A stretch of 64,000 nt of DNA from Pseudomonas sp. v388 (GCF_003935425.1 NZ_RHQN01000007.1:186001-250000); one strand, 5' to 3'; shown: positions 46,628 to 56,881, counted from the first letter of the stretch. Notes: generated from the letters alone by a model not told the origin. Numbers and translations are program-made.

Positions 46628-46883
46628 TCTCAAGCTTCCTTTGCGCGTTTCGATGGGATCAGCGTAGCCACTTTAGCTGCGCCATGCCTGCCAACCGTTC
46701 GGCCGGCCCCGGCAAACGGCGGCTGCAACTGCATTGACCGCCGATTATTGCATGGGTGCCTTGATCGCAAGCTGGTTCAGGGGTGTGCCTGGAAGATGGC
46801 AATTTAATGGCTGTTGGGCGTATCGCAGCCTGGACAACCCATGTAGATTGCTGGGCGTGTAACGTTTTAAGCGATGCCGTTTT

Positions 46884-47699
46884 ATGAAAAAGTCCCGTTT
46901 CAATGCCCATGGTTCGTTGCGTCTCGCTGCCCTGGGAATGTTGTTGGCCGTGGCGCTGGTCCCAGGCACGCAAACGCTCGCAGCGCAGGTAGTGCGCATA
47001 GCGGCAGTGCATTTTCCGCCTTATGTGGTACGCCCGGAAAAAGGCGATAACGGCGGGCTGCTGGTCAAACTGGTGGAGGCCCTCAATGCCACACAGCGTG
47101 ACTATGAGTTCGTTATGGTCCCGACCTCCGTGCCGCGTCGATACCGCGATTTCGTTCAGGGCAGGATCGATATCGCCATCTTCGAAAACCCCGATTGGGG
47201 CTGGGCAGGGATTGCCCATGAAAAAGTCGACATGGGCCTGGAAGATGCCGAAGTATTCGTCACCCGGCGGATCAACGGGCGCGGGCAGGATTACTTCGAT
47301 GATCTGTCCGACAAGCGCCTGGCCGTGTTCAGCGGCTATCACTATGCGTTTGCCGGCTTCAACACCGACCCCAAGTATCTGGCGGAGCACTTCAGGCTCA
47401 CCTCGACCTACTCCCACGACAGCAACCTGCTGATGGTGGTGCGCGGACGCGCCGATATTGCGCCCGTCACGCGCTCCTACCTGATCGATTTCATGGCCCG
47501 TTACCGCAGCGACGCCCCGCAGCTGCTGGTGTCCGAGCGCGTCGATCAGGTCTATCGGCAATTCGCACTGCTGCGCCCGGGCGCCGCTATCGACGCGGCG
47601 CACTTGAGCCGCTTGCTGGGGACGTTACGCACCAACGGGACACTGGCGACCATCTTCGAGCCCCTGCAGATCAAGGTCGTGCCCGTACCTGAGCGCTGA
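46884..47699 (+). CDS. Periplasmic solute-binding protein, amino-acid type (SBP_bac_3)
   Basis: A 271-residue protein with a signal peptide (KKSRFNAHGSLRLAALGMLLAVALVPGTQTLAA), then a type II binding-protein fold: VVRIAAVHFPPYVVRPEKGDNGGLLVKLVEAL, FVQGRIDIAIFENPDWGW and GRADIAPVTRSYLIDFM. No ABC permease or ATPase is adjacent, so it may be an orphan sensor-type binding protein as common in Pseudomonas. Its ligand is unknown. Confidence 0.83.
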   Translation: MKKSRFNAHGSLRLAALGMLLAVALVPGTQTLAAQVVRIAAVHFPPYVVRPEKGDNGGLLVKLVEALNATQRDYEFVMVPTSVPRRYRDFVQGRIDIAIFENPDWGWAGIAHEKVDMGLEDAEVFVTRRINGRGQDYFDDLSDKRLAVFSGYHYAFAGFNTDPKYLAEHFRLTSTYSHDSNLLMVVRGRADIAPVTRSYLIDFMARYRSDAPQLLVSERVDQVYRQFALLRPGAAIDAAHLSRLLGTLRTNGTLATIFEPLQIKVVPVPER

Positions 47700-47726
47700 C
47701 GCGGTGCAAAGCGACCGGTGAAGAAC

Positions 47727-47751
47727 AGGCGGCCCCTTGCGGGTGCCGCCT
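47727..47751. terminator. Candidate hairpin between convergent genes
   Basis: AGGCGGC and GCCGCCT form a 7-bp stem, extended internally by CCC/GGG, about 27 bases after the binding-protein stop and just before the convergent DUF2897 stop. The T-runs are poor, so termination is only probable. Confidence 0.5.
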
Positions 47752-47759
47752 CATTCCGT

Positions 47760-47927
47760 TCAGCGATCCTTGGCTTCCTTGGCATCCATCTCGGCATTGC
47801 GCTCATGGATGCGTTTGAGTTGCTCGTCGGTCAGGGGCAGTTTTTTTGCGGTATCGCGCAGCATCATCAAGCCGCCGACGATCGAGCCGATTGCTACCAG
47901 CAGAATTAACCAGGCATACCAGGGCAT
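47760..47927 (-). CDS. DUF2897 small membrane protein
   Basis: A 55-residue protein: MPWYAWLILLVAIGSIVGGLMML is a single membrane helix, followed by a charged tail RDTAKKLPLTDEQLKRIHERNAEM and ending EAKDR. This pattern is the DUF2897 family of small inner-membrane proteins of unknown function. It has a strong AAGGAGAGCACT leader before the ATG. Confidence 0.85.
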   Translation of the reverse strand: MPWYAWLILLVAIGSIVGGLMMLRDTAKKLPLTDEQLKRIHERNAEMDAKEAKDR

Positions 47928-48019
47928 AGTGCTCTCCTTGTTGTGATACCGGTTGGAGCAGCGGCGCTGCTCGATGGTTCAAGTCTAGGCCCTGGTGCCC
48001 GATCCCGGTTGCACTGTCT

Positions 48020-49384
48020 TCAGACGCCGGTGAGCATGGCGTCGGCCGGCGCTTGTGCCCGTGAGCGGGCGGTGAGGGTGAAATACACGAACCCGACGGC
48101 CATTAACACCAGGAAAATCCCGCAGATCAGCAGGTTGAACCAGACCATCGCCACCAGGCAGATCACTGCGAGAAACAACGCAATGGCCGGCACGATCGGA
48201 TAGCCCGGCGCGCGGAAGGTGCGTTCCAGGCTAGGTTCAGTCTTGCGCAGCTTGAACAGGCTCAACATGCTCATGATGTACATCACGATGGCGCCGAACA
48301 CGGCCATGGTGATCATCGCGGCGGTCAGGCTCATGCCGCCCAGGTTGACCAGCCCGTCACTGTAGATCGCAGCAATGCCGATCAGGCCGCCGGCGATGAC
48401 GGCCCGGTGTGGGGTCTGGAAACGTGAGAGCTTTGCCAGCGAAGCGGGCAGGTAACCGGCGCGGGCCAACGCGAAGAACTGCCGCGAGTAGCCCAGGATA
48501 ATGCCATGGAAACTGGCCACCAGGCCGAACAGGCCGATCCAGACCAGCATGTGCAGCCAGCCCGAGTTGTCACCGACCACCGCTTTCATGGCTTGCGGCA
48601 GCGGGTCGTTGATGTTGGACAGAGTGCGCCAGTCACCCACGCCACCGGCGAACAGCATCACGCCCAGCGCCAGCACCACCAGGGTCAGAATGCCGCTGAT
48701 GTAAGCCTTGGGAATCGTGCGCTTGGGGTCCTTGGCTTCTTCAGCGGCCATGGCCGCGCCTTCGATGGCAAGGAAGAACCAGATCGCGAACGGGATCGCA
48801 GCAAACATCCCGGCGATGGCTTCGGGACCGAAGGTCTGCGAACCGGCCCAGCCATTGAGCGCAAAGTTGCTGAAGCTGAAGGCCGGTGCGACGACGCCCA
48901 TGAACACCAGCAATTCGCCCACTGCCAGCACACAGACCACCAGCTCGAAAGTGGCCGCCAGTTTCACACCCAGAATGTTCAGGGTCATGAACACTACATA
49001 GGCGCCCACTGCCGCCAGCTTGGGGTCCAGGGTGGGAAACTGCACGTTGAGATAGGCGCCGATCGCCAGCGCGATGGCCGGTGGGGCGAAAACGAACTCG
49101 ATCAGCGTCGCCAGGCCGGCGATCAATCCGCCTTTTTCACCGAATGCCCGTCGGCTATAGGCAAACGGCCCGCCTGCGTGGGGAATCGCCGTAGTCAGTT
49201 CGGTAAAGCTGAAAATGAAGCAGGTGTACATCGTCGCCACCATCAGGGCGGTGACCATGAATCCCAAGGTACCGGCCACGCCCCAGCCGTAGCTCCAGCC
49301 GAAATATTCGCCGGAGATCACCAGCCCCACTGCAATCCCCCAAAGATGAAGCGTGCCCAATGTCGGCTTGAGTTGCGTGCTCAT
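48020..49384 (-). CDS. Ethanolamine permease-like APC transporter
   Basis: A 454-residue amino acid/polyamine/organocation transporter with 12 membrane helices. The N-terminal part LGTLHLWGIAVGLVISGEYFGWSYGWGVAGTLGF and FTELTTAIPHAGGPFAYSRRAFG are typical of the ethanolamine permease (Eat) subgroup, which imports ethanolamine for use as nitrogen source. No ammonia-lyase genes (eutBC) lie in the window, so the substrate is inferred from family resemblance only. Confidence 0.82.
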   Translation of the reverse strand: MSTQLKPTLGTLHLWGIAVGLVISGEYFGWSYGWGVAGTLGFMVTALMVATMYTCFIFSFTELTTAIPHAGGPFAYSRRAFGEKGGLIAGLATLIEFVFAPPAIALAIGAYLNVQFPTLDPKLAAVGAYVVFMTLNILGVKLAATFELVVCVLAVGELLVFMGVVAPAFSFSNFALNGWAGSQTFGPEAIAGMFAAIPFAIWFFLAIEGAAMAAEEAKDPKRTIPKAYISGILTLVVLALGVMLFAGGVGDWRTLSNINDPLPQAMKAVVGDNSGWLHMLVWIGLFGLVASFHGIILGYSRQFFALARAGYLPASLAKLSRFQTPHRAVIAGGLIGIAAIYSDGLVNLGGMSLTAAMITMAVFGAIVMYIMSMLSLFKLRKTEPSLERTFRAPGYPIVPAIALFLAVICLVAMVWFNLLICGIFLVLMAVGFVYFTLTARSRAQAPADAMLTGV

Positions 49385-49673
49385 CGTGTTCTCCCTGAGT
49401 CCATGGATGGTGTGAGTCTAGATCGCGTTGAAATATCTTGTTGCATCGGCTTGCAGGCGGCATGCCAGTGCTGTGAGGTCGGTCGTATTGTCGGTAATAG
49501 GGTCGTGGACAGAACGCTCGCCCAGGTTCTCGCCCGGAGCTGTTCGGTTTTGGTGCGCAATGTTCGGGCTGCGGGCACAGGCGCGGCGCAAGCAAATAAC
49601 GATCACCGGGTCCCGTCGGGGCCAAGGTTCGGCTACAATGCGCGCCGATTTCGACTTACCTGAGAACCCGCTC

Positions 49674-50372
49674 ATGTCCGCCTGCCAGACTCCTGTCATC
49701 GTCGCCCTGGATTTCCCGACCCGTGACGCCGCCCTCCGTTTGGCCGACCAGCTCGACCCCAAGCTGTGCCGGGTGAAGGTCGGCAAGGAGCTGTTCACCA
49801 GTTGCGCCTCGGACATCGTCGAGACCCTGCGCGACAAGGGCTTCGAAGTGTTCCTGGACCTCAAATTCCACGACATCCCCAACACCACCGCGATGGCGGT
49901 CAAGGCGGCGGCGGAAATGGGCGTGTGGATGGTCAACGTGCATTGCTCCGGTGGTCTGCGCATGATGGCGGCCTGCCGTGACGTGCTTGACCAGCGCAGC
50001 GGTCCGCAGCCCTTGTTGATCGGCGTCACCGTACTGACCAGCATGGAGCGGGACGACCTGGCCGGTATCGGTCTGGACATTGACCCGCAGGAGCAAGTCC
50101 TGCGTCTGGCGGCGCTGGCCGAAAAGGCCGGCATGGACGGCCTGGTGTGCTCGGCGCTTGAAGCACGTGCCTTGAAAGCCGCCCATCCTTCGCTGCAACT
50201 GGTCACCCCAGGCATTCGCCCGGCCGGTAGCGCCCAGGACGATCAGCGCCGCATCCTGACCCCGCGCCAGGCGCTGGACGCCGGGTCCGACTATCTGGTC
50301 ATCGGTCGCCCGATCAGCCAGGCCGCCGATCCTGCCAAGGCATTGGCTGCAGTGGTCGCCGATCTGGCGTAG
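49674..50372 (+). CDS. pyrF: PyrF orotidine 5'-phosphate decarboxylase
   Basis: A 232-residue TIM-barrel enzyme making UMP from OMP. The catalytic DxKxxD motif is in [12 protein letters not shown] (D62, K64, D67). [31 protein letters not shown] and TPGIRPAG with [11 protein letters not shown] match the family. The ATG at 49674 ([14 protein letters not shown]) fits family length. Confidence 0.96.
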   Translation: MSACQTPVIVALDFPTRDAALRLADQLDPKLCRVKVGKELFTSCASDIVETLRDKGFEVFLDLKFHDIPNTTAMAVKAAAEMGVWMVNVHCSGGLRMMAACRDVLDQRSGPQPLLIGVTVLTSMERDDLAGIGLDIDPQEQVLRLAALAEKAGMDGLVCSALEARALKAAHPSLQLVTPGIRPAGSAQDDQRRILTPRQALDAGSDYLVIGRPISQAADPAKALAAVVADLA

Positions 50373-50429
50373 ACAGCTCTCTTGTGAACGCTGACTCCCG
50401 AGGAGCAGCCCTTGTAGCCATCCTTGGGG

Positions 50430-50508
50430 AGCGGACTTGTCCGCGAAGCGGATCTTCAGTCAACGCCTGTGCTGCGATTGCACTGGCCTCTTCGCGGACA
50501 AGCGGAGC
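50430..50508. repeat. REP inverted pair (REPIN-like)
   Basis: AGCGGACTTGTCCGCGAAG (50430-50448) recurs inverted as CTTCGCGGACAAGCGGAG (about 50488-50506). Each half contains the GCGGAC/GTCCGC stem. This is the usual arrangement of Pseudomonas REP elements in 3' intergenic space, here between convergent pyrF and an oxidoreductase gene. Confidence 0.75.
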
Positions 50509-50524
50509 GCCGTCCGGGCCGCGC

Positions 50525-51529
50525 CTACACCTTCAATATCAACTTCCCGAAATTCTCCCCGGTGAACAGCCGTTGCAGGGTTTCCGGGAATGTCTCCAGG
50601 CCCTCCACGATATCCTCCTTGCTCTGGAGCTTGCCTTCGGCGATCCAGCCGGCCATTTCCCGGCCTGCTTCGGCAAAGCGCGAGGCGTGGTCCAGCACCA
50701 CGAAACCTTCCATGCGGGCGCGATTGACCAGCAGCGACAGGTAATTGGCCGGGCCTTTGACCGGTGTGGTGTTGTTGTACTGGCTGATGGCGCCGCAGAT
50801 CACCACCCGCGCGTGCAGTGCCAGGCGGCTTAATACCGCGTCGAGGATATCGCCGCCGACGTTGTCGAAATACACATCGACGCCATCCGGGCAGGTGCGC
50901 TTCAAGCCTTCCAGCACATTTTCACTTTTGTAGTCGATCACGGCGTCGAAGCCCAGCTCGTCGGTGAGCAGTCGGCACTTACGCTCGCCGCCGGCAATGC
51001 CGATCACCCGACAGCCCTTGAGCCTGGCGATCTGCCCGGCCACGCTGCCGACCGCCCCGGCAGCGCCGGAAATCACCACGGTTTCGCCGCTTTTCGGGGC
51101 ACCGATGTCCAGCAGGGCGAAATAGGCGGTCATGCCGGTCATGCCCAGCGCCGACAGGTACACCGGCAGCGGCGCCAGGTTCGTGTCCACCTTGTAGAAG
51201 CCTTTGGGTTCGCCGGCGAAATAATCCTGCACACCCAGCGCCCCTTGAACCTGGTCGCCCACGGCGAACTTGGGATGGTTCGACGCCAGCACCTCGCCAA
51301 CCCCCAGAGCGCGCATCACCTCGCCCAGTTGCACCGGGGCGATGTAGGACTTGCCTTCGTTCATCCAGCCACGCATGGCCGGGTCGAGGGACAGGTATTG
51401 GTTCCTGACCAGAACCTGGCCCTCGGCCAGCTCCGGCACCGGCACCTGCTCGAAGGTGAAATCTTCGCGGGTCACGTGTCCGACCGGACGCCTGGCAAGC
51501 AGAAAGCGACGGTTCGATTGATGGGTCAT
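50525..51529 (-). CDS. NADP-dependent MDR-family oxidoreductase (CurA/prostaglandin reductase type)
   Basis: A 334-residue zinc-independent medium-chain reductase. Markers: PAMRGWMNEGKSYIAPVQLGEVMRALGVGEV, the nucleotide motif VVISGAAGAVGSVAGQIARLKGCRVIGIAGGERKCR (NADP type), VDVYFDNVGGDILDAVL and GLETFPETLQRLFTGENFGKLILKV. The family reduces alpha,beta-unsaturated ketones. Start at 51529 (MTHQSNRRFLLARRP), with in-frame upstream sequence lacking family similarity. Confidence 0.92.
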   Translation of the reverse strand: MTHQSNRRFLLARRPVGHVTREDFTFEQVPVPELAEGQVLVRNQYLSLDPAMRGWMNEGKSYIAPVQLGEVMRALGVGEVLASNHPKFAVGDQVQGALGVQDYFAGEPKGFYKVDTNLAPLPVYLSALGMTGMTAYFALLDIGAPKSGETVVISGAAGAVGSVAGQIARLKGCRVIGIAGGERKCRLLTDELGFDAVIDYKSENVLEGLKRTCPDGVDVYFDNVGGDILDAVLSRLALHARVVICGAISQYNNTTPVKGPANYLSLLVNRARMEGFVVLDHASRFAEAGREMAGWIAEGKLQSKEDIVEGLETFPETLQRLFTGENFGKLILKV

Positions 51530-51729
51530 GGCGGGTCCTCTGTACTGGGCGGGAGCATTGATTGAAGCCGTCGGGCAGCACATCGGCAAGTCAGGCATGT
51601 CCGGCGAATGCCTGTGCATCGGGTCCGATGATGACTGCTGAAACGTCCGAGGGCGTCTGTGGGCATTGCGGCTTGAGTCACCCTCGTCGGTGCTCTACAT
51701 TGGCCCATCTCTGAAATTCGGGTTCTCTC

Positions 51730-52665
51730 ATGTCTGCCAACGCTGTGCCCACTCTTCATCCCCAGGTTCTGCGTGCGGGCGATGCCGTGGCGCTGGTCTC
51801 GCCTGCCGGTCCCATCGACGCAGGCAAACTCGATGCTGCCGTGGCAGTGCTCAAGGGCTGGGGATTGAAGCCTCGGGTGTCCGCGCATGCATTGGGCAGG
51901 GACTCGTTCTTCGCAGGCAGGGACGAAGGCCGCCTCGCCGACCTCAATCAGGCGCTTGCCGATCCGGAAATCCGCGCCGTGCTCTGCAATCGCGGCGGCT
52001 ATGGCTTGCAGCGGATCGTTCAGGGCGTGGATATCGCGGCAGTGCGGCGCGACCCCAAACTGGTCAGCGGTTTCTCGGACGTGACCGCGCTGCATGGCGC
52101 TTTGTGGCGCCATGCCCGGCTGGCCACCGTACATGGCCCGGTTGCCACGCAGTTGGGGCAGGGCGACCTGTTCGCCAGCGGCCTGCGTCAGGTGCTGATG
52201 AGCGCCGAGCCGGTGGTGCTCGCGGCCCAGGCCGGCGTGGCAACGCTTGGGGTCCGTACCGCAGGCCGCGCCCACGGCACTCTGCTCGGAGGCAACCTGT
52301 GCATGCTGAGCAGCAGCATCGGCACCCCCTTCATGCCGGATCTCACCGGCGCCATCCTGTTGCTCGAAGAAGTGAACGAACCGGCGTATCGGGTCGACCG
52401 TATGCTCACCCATCTGCTCAACTGCGGCATTCTCCAGCAGTTGGCCGGCATCGCCCTGGGCGATTTCAGCACGCCGGCCAGCGCCGCCGGCTCGATCACG
52501 CCGGCGAACGTACTGTCCGAGCGCCTGGAAGGGTTGGGTATTCCGGTATTGGGCGGGCTTCCGGTCGGGCACGGCCAGCTCAATCAGGCGGTGCCGCTGG
52601 GCAGCCAGGCTACGCTCGATGCCGATGAAGGCACGTTGATGGTGGCGGCTGCCGCACGGTTGTGA
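51730..52665 (+). CDS. ldcA: LD-carboxypeptidase (LdcA-type, peptidoglycan recycling)
   Basis: A 311-residue serine peptidase of the S66 family that removes the terminal D-alanine from recycled tetrapeptides. VSPAGPIDAGKLDAAV is the N-terminal signature; the nucleophile is in VSGFSDVTALHGALW, and GGNLCMLSSSIGTPFMPDLTGAILLLEEVNEPAYRVDRML with GLPVGHGQLNQAVPLG holds the remaining triad residues. It is convergent with hmgR. Confidence 0.92.
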   Translation: MSANAVPTLHPQVLRAGDAVALVSPAGPIDAGKLDAAVAVLKGWGLKPRVSAHALGRDSFFAGRDEGRLADLNQALADPEIRAVLCNRGGYGLQRIVQGVDIAAVRRDPKLVSGFSDVTALHGALWRHARLATVHGPVATQLGQGDLFASGLRQVLMSAEPVVLAAQAGVATLGVRTAGRAHGTLLGGNLCMLSSSIGTPFMPDLTGAILLLEEVNEPAYRVDRMLTHLLNCGILQQLAGIALGDFSTPASAAGSITPANVLSERLEGLGIPVLGGLPVGHGQLNQAVPLGSQATLDADEGTLMVAAAARL

Positions 52666-52686
52666 ATCCGGAGGGCGATCGAACGG

Positions 52687-53478
52687 TCAGACGCCCGGCA
52701 TCGAGCCGCCCATGCGCTCGCTGATCAACCTGGCCGTGGCATGCAGACGACGAGCTGCCAGCGCCTGGACCTGCTCGGTCAGGACAGATCCCGAGCCGAC
52801 CACGGTCACCACGCCCATCAGCTTGCTGCCCATGGCGAACAGTGGCGCGGACGCGGCATTGATGCCCGGCATCAGTAAACCCTGAATCTGATGCACGCCA
52901 GTTTCGCGAATCTGCTGGACGTGCTGCGCCACGTTGCTGCGCCGAGCATCGTCGAGCAAGGGCAACTCCAGAGCATGCAGGCTCGCCGTTTCCACGGCAC
53001 CGAGAAAACTTTCGAACACCAGGCCCGTGGAGGAACTGAGCAGTGGCAGCACCGAGCCGATCTGGGTGACCAGCGTCACCGCGCCCAGGGAAGGCTCGAC
53101 ATACACCACCGTCGGCCCTTTATTGCCCCAGACCGCAAGAAAACAGGTCTGGTCAAGCTCGTCGCGCAACTGCGCAAGGAAGGGCGCCGCGACTTTCAGC
53201 ACATCGAGCTTGCCCAGTGACGCCAGCCCGACCTGCAACGCCTCGCGCCCCAGGCCATAGTGATTGGTCGTGGTGTCCTGTTCCGCAAAGCCGCTGGCGA
53301 TGAGCGCCTGCAAATAACGGTGCGCCTTGCTGGCCGGCATGCCCAGGTGCTCGGCGAGCCTGGACAGCGAGGTCGATGGCGCCAGTTCTGCCAGCGCCTT
53401 GAGCACGCCCAGGCCCACTTCGGCCGCTTGTACCTTCTGCTGGCGTGCGCCGGCGGGGCTTTCGATTTCGTCGGTCAT
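52687..53478 (-). CDS. hmgR: HmgR, IclR-family repressor of homogentisate genes
   Basis: A 263-residue IclR-type regulator. The N-terminal winged helix has LKALAELAPSTSLSRLAEHLGMPASKAHRYLQALIASGFAEQ; the C-terminal effector domain has VWGNKGPTVVYVEPSLG and GINAASAPLFAMGSKLMGVVTVVGSG. In P. putida HmgR represses hmgABC and is released by homogentisate. It is divergent from hmgA with an inverted repeat between them. The start at 53478 (MTDEIESPAG) is chosen over a longer frame that would cover that operator region. Confidence 0.9.
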   Translation of the reverse strand: MTDEIESPAGARQQKVQAAEVGLGVLKALAELAPSTSLSRLAEHLGMPASKAHRYLQALIASGFAEQDTTTNHYGLGREALQVGLASLGKLDVLKVAAPFLAQLRDELDQTCFLAVWGNKGPTVVYVEPSLGAVTLVTQIGSVLPLLSSSTGLVFESFLGAVETASLHALELPLLDDARRSNVAQHVQQIRETGVHQIQGLLMPGINAASAPLFAMGSKLMGVVTVVGSGSVLTEQVQALAARRLHATARLISERMGGSMPGV

Positions 53479-53542
53479 GTGAGGGCCAGTGCGCCTGTCG
53501 GGAAAGCCAAGCTTTATAGCTTGACCGGATTTCAAACTCAAA

Positions 53543-53567
53543 TTACGTTATCCGTAACCAGATTACG
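53543..53567. promoter_or_regulatory. Candidate HmgR operator
   Basis: TTACG-TTATC-CGTAA (53543-53557) is a perfect 15-bp inverted repeat, and a third TTACG half-site follows at 53563-53567, 20 bp in phase with the first. It lies between the divergent hmgR and hmgA starts, 45 bp from hmgA, where the repressor should act. Confidence 0.6.
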
Positions 53568-53601
53568 AAAAAACCGCATCCGATAACAACAAGAGGTGCA
53601 G

Positions 53602-54906
53602 ATGCCTACTCAATCTCGTGACGAGCCGCTGGCCTATCAATCGGGGTTCGGCAACCAGTTCAGCAGCGAGGCCCGGCCGGGCGCGTTGCCGGCAGGACGC
53701 AACTCCCCGCAGCAGCACCCGTTGGGGTTGTACGCCGAGCAGCTGTCCGGCACTGCTTTCACGGTTCCCCGCGCTGAAGCGCGGCGCACCTGGCTGTATC
53801 GTATCCAGCCCTCGGCGGCCCACCCACGATATCAGCCTGCCCCACGGCAGATCGTAGGTCTGGAGCAGGGCGCGATCACCCCCAACCGCTTGCGCTGGAA
53901 CGCGTTCGATATCCCGTCGCAACCTACCGACTTTCTGGAAGGCCTGACCGCACTGGCCAGCACTTCCCCGGCGGATCAGGCCGACGGCGTCAGCGTCTAC
54001 ATCTACACCGCCAATGCCTCCATGCAACGGGCGTTTTTCAACGCCGATGGCGAGTGGCTGCTGGTGCCTCAGCGAGGGCGTCTGCGTATCGTCACTGAAC
54101 TGGGCCTGCTGGACGTGGCGCCACAGGAAATCGCCGTGCTGCCCCGTGGCCTGAAATGCCGCATCGAACTGCTCGACCCCGACGCCCGCGGTTATGTCTG
54201 CGAGAATCATGGCTGCGCATTGCGCTTGCCGGAGTTGGGGCCGATCGGCAGCAATGGGCTGGCCAACCCACGGGACTTCCTCGCACCGGTGGCCTGGTTC
54301 GAGAACAGCGACAGACCTGTGGAGCTGGTGCAGAAGTTTCTCGGCGAGCTGTGGGTCACCCGCCTGGAGCATTCACCCTTCGACGTGGTGGCGTGGCACG
54401 GCAACAACGTGCCGTACAAGTATGACCTGCGCCGGTTCAACGCCATGGGCACGGTCAGTTTCGATCACCCTGATCCGTCAATCTTCACCGTGCTCACTGC
54501 GCCGGGCCTGGTAAATGGCCAGGCGAACGTGGACTTTGTGATTTTCCCGCCGCGCTGGATGGTGGCGGAAAACACTTTTCGGCCGCCCTGGTTCCATCGC
54601 AACGTGATGAACGAGTTCATGGGCTTGATCGCAGGCGAATACGACGCCAAGGCTGAAGGCTTCATGCCGGGCGGCGCGTCGTTGCACAACTGCATGAGCG
54701 CCCACGGCCCCGACAACGCCACCGCCGTCAAGGCCATGGCGGCTGACCTGAAACCGCAGAAAATCGACAACACCATGGCGTTCATGTTCGAGACCGGCAA
54801 GGTACTGCGCCCTGGTATGCATGCGCTGGCCTGCCCGCAGCTGCAGGCCGACTACGACGCCTGCTGGAATGGCATGGCCCGGCTGTTCAACGAGGAAGCC
54901 CAATGA
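53602..54906 (+). CDS. hmgA: Homogentisate 1,2-dioxygenase
   Basis: A 434-residue iron dioxygenase opening the ring of homogentisate in tyrosine and phenylalanine breakdown. It starts [59 protein letters not shown] holds the iron-binding histidine and glutamate, and [15 protein letters not shown] another histidine. The AAGAGG ribosome binding site five bases before 53602 decides the start over the GTG at 53596. The gene overlaps fahA by ATGA. Confidence 0.96.
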   Translation: MPTQSRDEPLAYQSGFGNQFSSEARPGALPAGRNSPQQHPLGLYAEQLSGTAFTVPRAEARRTWLYRIQPSAAHPRYQPAPRQIVGLEQGAITPNRLRWNAFDIPSQPTDFLEGLTALASTSPADQADGVSVYIYTANASMQRAFFNADGEWLLVPQRGRLRIVTELGLLDVAPQEIAVLPRGLKCRIELLDPDARGYVCENHGCALRLPELGPIGSNGLANPRDFLAPVAWFENSDRPVELVQKFLGELWVTRLEHSPFDVVAWHGNNVPYKYDLRRFNAMGTVSFDHPDPSIFTVLTAPGLVNGQANVDFVIFPPRWMVAENTFRPPWFHRNVMNEFMGLIAGEYDAKAEGFMPGGASLHNCMSAHGPDNATAVKAMAADLKPQKIDNTMAFMFETGKVLRPGMHALACPQLQADYDACWNGMARLFNEEAQ

Positions 54907-56219
54907 ACCAATCGATGTCGAGCCGCCGTAGCTGGGTAGCATCCGCCAACGGCCACCCGGATTTTCCGCTGCAGAACCTGCCGTTCGGGGTGTTCAGTCG
55001 TGGCGAGAGCGGGCCGCGAGGCGGTGTGGCGATCGGCGACCTGATTCTCGACCTTCAGGCCGCCGTCCGGCACGGCTGGCTTCAGGCGCCGGCAGAGGAA
55101 GTTGCGAGAGTGGCCTGCGGCGAACAGCTCAACGAATTCTTCGCCCTTGGTGCCACGGCACGCCGGACGCTGCGTGATGCGTTGCTGGAACTGCTGGATG
55201 AGGACAATCCGCAGCGCACTCGCCTACAGGACGCTGCCGATGAGGTACTGCATCCCATGGGCGAATGCCGGATGCATCTGCCGGCGCGAGTCGGGGATTA
55301 CACCGATTTCTACGTCGGCATCCATCATGCGACCAATGTTGGCAAACTGTTTCGCCCGGACAATCCGCTGCTGCCCAACTACAAGCATGTGCCCATCGGT
55401 TACCACGGCCGGGCTTCAACCTTGTGCGTATCAGGGGCGAGCCTGGCACGCCCCAACGGGCAGACTTTACCGGCAGGGCAACCCGAACCCGTATTCGGCC
55501 CTTGTAGGCGACTGGATTACGAACTGGAAATGGGGGTGTGGATCGGGCCGGGCAACCAGCGAGGCGAGGCCATCGATATTGCCGATGCCGAGCAGCATAT
55601 CGCCGGGTTTTGCCTGCTCAACGACTGGTCGGCGCGGGATATCCAGGCCTGGGAATACCAGCCGCTGGGACCGTTCCTGTCCAAGAGTTTCGCCACCACA
55701 GTGTCGCCCTGGGTGATCACGGCCGAGGCGTTGCAGCCGTTCCGTAGCCCTCAGCCGCCGCGACCTGCCGGTGATCCGCAGCCAATGGCGTATCTGCTCG
55801 ACGAAGCCGACCAACGCGCCGGAGCCCTGGATATCGAGCTGGAAGTGTTGTTGCAGACTGAACAAATGCGCCGCGCCGACCTGGCGCCCCATCGCCTGGC
55901 CCTGAGCAATTCGATGCACATGTACTGGACCGTTGCCCAGATGGTCGCCCATCACAGCGTCAACGGCTGTGCCTTGCAGGCCGGTGACCTGTTCGGCACC
56001 GGCACCTTGTCCGGGCCGCAATCCGGTCAGCATGGCAGCCTGCTGGAAATGACCGAGGGCGGCAAACAGAGCATTACATTGCCCGGCGGTGAGCAGAGAC
56101 GCTTTCTCGAAGACGGCGATGAAGTGATCCTGCGCGCCCGGTGTCGTCGGCAAGGGCAGGTGTCGATCGGTTTTGGCGAGTGCCGGGGCAGGGTCTTGCC
56201 AGCCCGTCCGACCGCCTGA
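54903..56219 (+). CDS. fahA: Fumarylacetoacetase
   Basis: A 438-residue FAH-family hydrolase that splits fumarylacetoacetate into fumarate and acetoacetate, the last step of homogentisate breakdown. [54 protein letters not shown] and [36 protein letters not shown] carry the metal and catalytic residues. The isomerase gene (maiA/hmgC) that usually follows is absent; a TetR gene converges from downstream instead. Confidence 0.95.
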   Translation: MNQSMSSRRSWVASANGHPDFPLQNLPFGVFSRGESGPRGGVAIGDLILDLQAAVRHGWLQAPAEEVARVACGEQLNEFFALGATARRTLRDALLELLDEDNPQRTRLQDAADEVLHPMGECRMHLPARVGDYTDFYVGIHHATNVGKLFRPDNPLLPNYKHVPIGYHGRASTLCVSGASLARPNGQTLPAGQPEPVFGPCRRLDYELEMGVWIGPGNQRGEAIDIADAEQHIAGFCLLNDWSARDIQAWEYQPLGPFLSKSFATTVSPWVITAEALQPFRSPQPPRPAGDPQPMAYLLDEADQRAGALDIELEVLLQTEQMRRADLAPHRLALSNSMHMYWTVAQMVAHHSVNGCALQAGDLFGTGTLSGPQSGQHGSLLEMTEGGKQSITLPGGEQRRFLEDGDEVILRARCRRQGQVSIGFGECRGRVLPARPTA

Positions 56220-56849
56220 TCAGGCGGGAGAGGTGTCAGCCGCTATCTCATACCAGCCCAGGAACATGTCCAGCGTCGACTCCACCACCTGCTCCTGTTC
56301 CTGGGCGCTCAGCAGCTCGGCGTTGAACGTGACCTGCGGCCAGAACGCGAACGATTTGAGCAAGGCATGCATCTGTGTGGCTGCAAAGCCAGGTTCTACC
56401 GGTTTGAGGCGGCCATCCTTCTGAGCCGCGCGAATCCACACCGAGAAGGTTTCCTCACGCTCGTTCAGGCGGGTCATCCACACCGATGCCCGTTCCGGGG
56501 AGTGTACCGTGGCACCCACCAGTACCCGGGCAAGGTCCAGAAAGTTGCTGTTATTGAGTGTGCGCATCTTCTGCCAGAGCAACTCGCGCAGCTGTTCGCG
56601 CAAGGTGCGGTCGGGCTGATAGGGCGCATCGGCCAGCGGTGGAGAGCAGTTCCACAAGCGCTGAAGAATTTCCGCGAACAGTTCTTCCTTGCTGGGGAAG
56701 TGGTTGTAGACCGTGCGTTTTGACACCTCGGCGCGCGCGGCGATGCGATCCATGCTGGTGACCTCGAAGCCCCGGTCGCGAAATTCGGCAATGGCGGCCG
56801 TCACGATGGACTCGCGTTTCTGGTCGGTAAGGCGCATGGGTGCGTTCAT
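56220..56849 (-). CDS. TetR-family transcriptional regulator
   Basis: A 209-residue TetR regulator. The DNA-binding part is TDQKRESIVTAAIAEFRDRGFEVTSMDRIAARAEVSKRTVYNHFPSKEELF (about 8-58); the C-terminal helical domain resembles AcrR/TetR_C group members. It is divergent from a metallo-hydrolase gene and two ACTAC-N3-GTGTA sites lie between them, so it probably represses itself and that hydrolase. The ligand is unknown. Confidence 0.88.
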   Translation of the reverse strand: MNAPMRLTDQKRESIVTAAIAEFRDRGFEVTSMDRIAARAEVSKRTVYNHFPSKEELFAEILQRLWNCSPPLADAPYQPDRTLREQLRELLWQKMRTLNNSNFLDLARVLVGATVHSPERASVWMTRLNEREETFSVWIRAAQKDGRLKPVEPGFAATQMHALLKSFAFWPQVTFNAELLSAQEQEQVVESTLDMFLGWYEIAADTSPA

Positions 56850-56881
56850 GGGTCACTTCAAACAGACGTTTAGAGAAAAAT

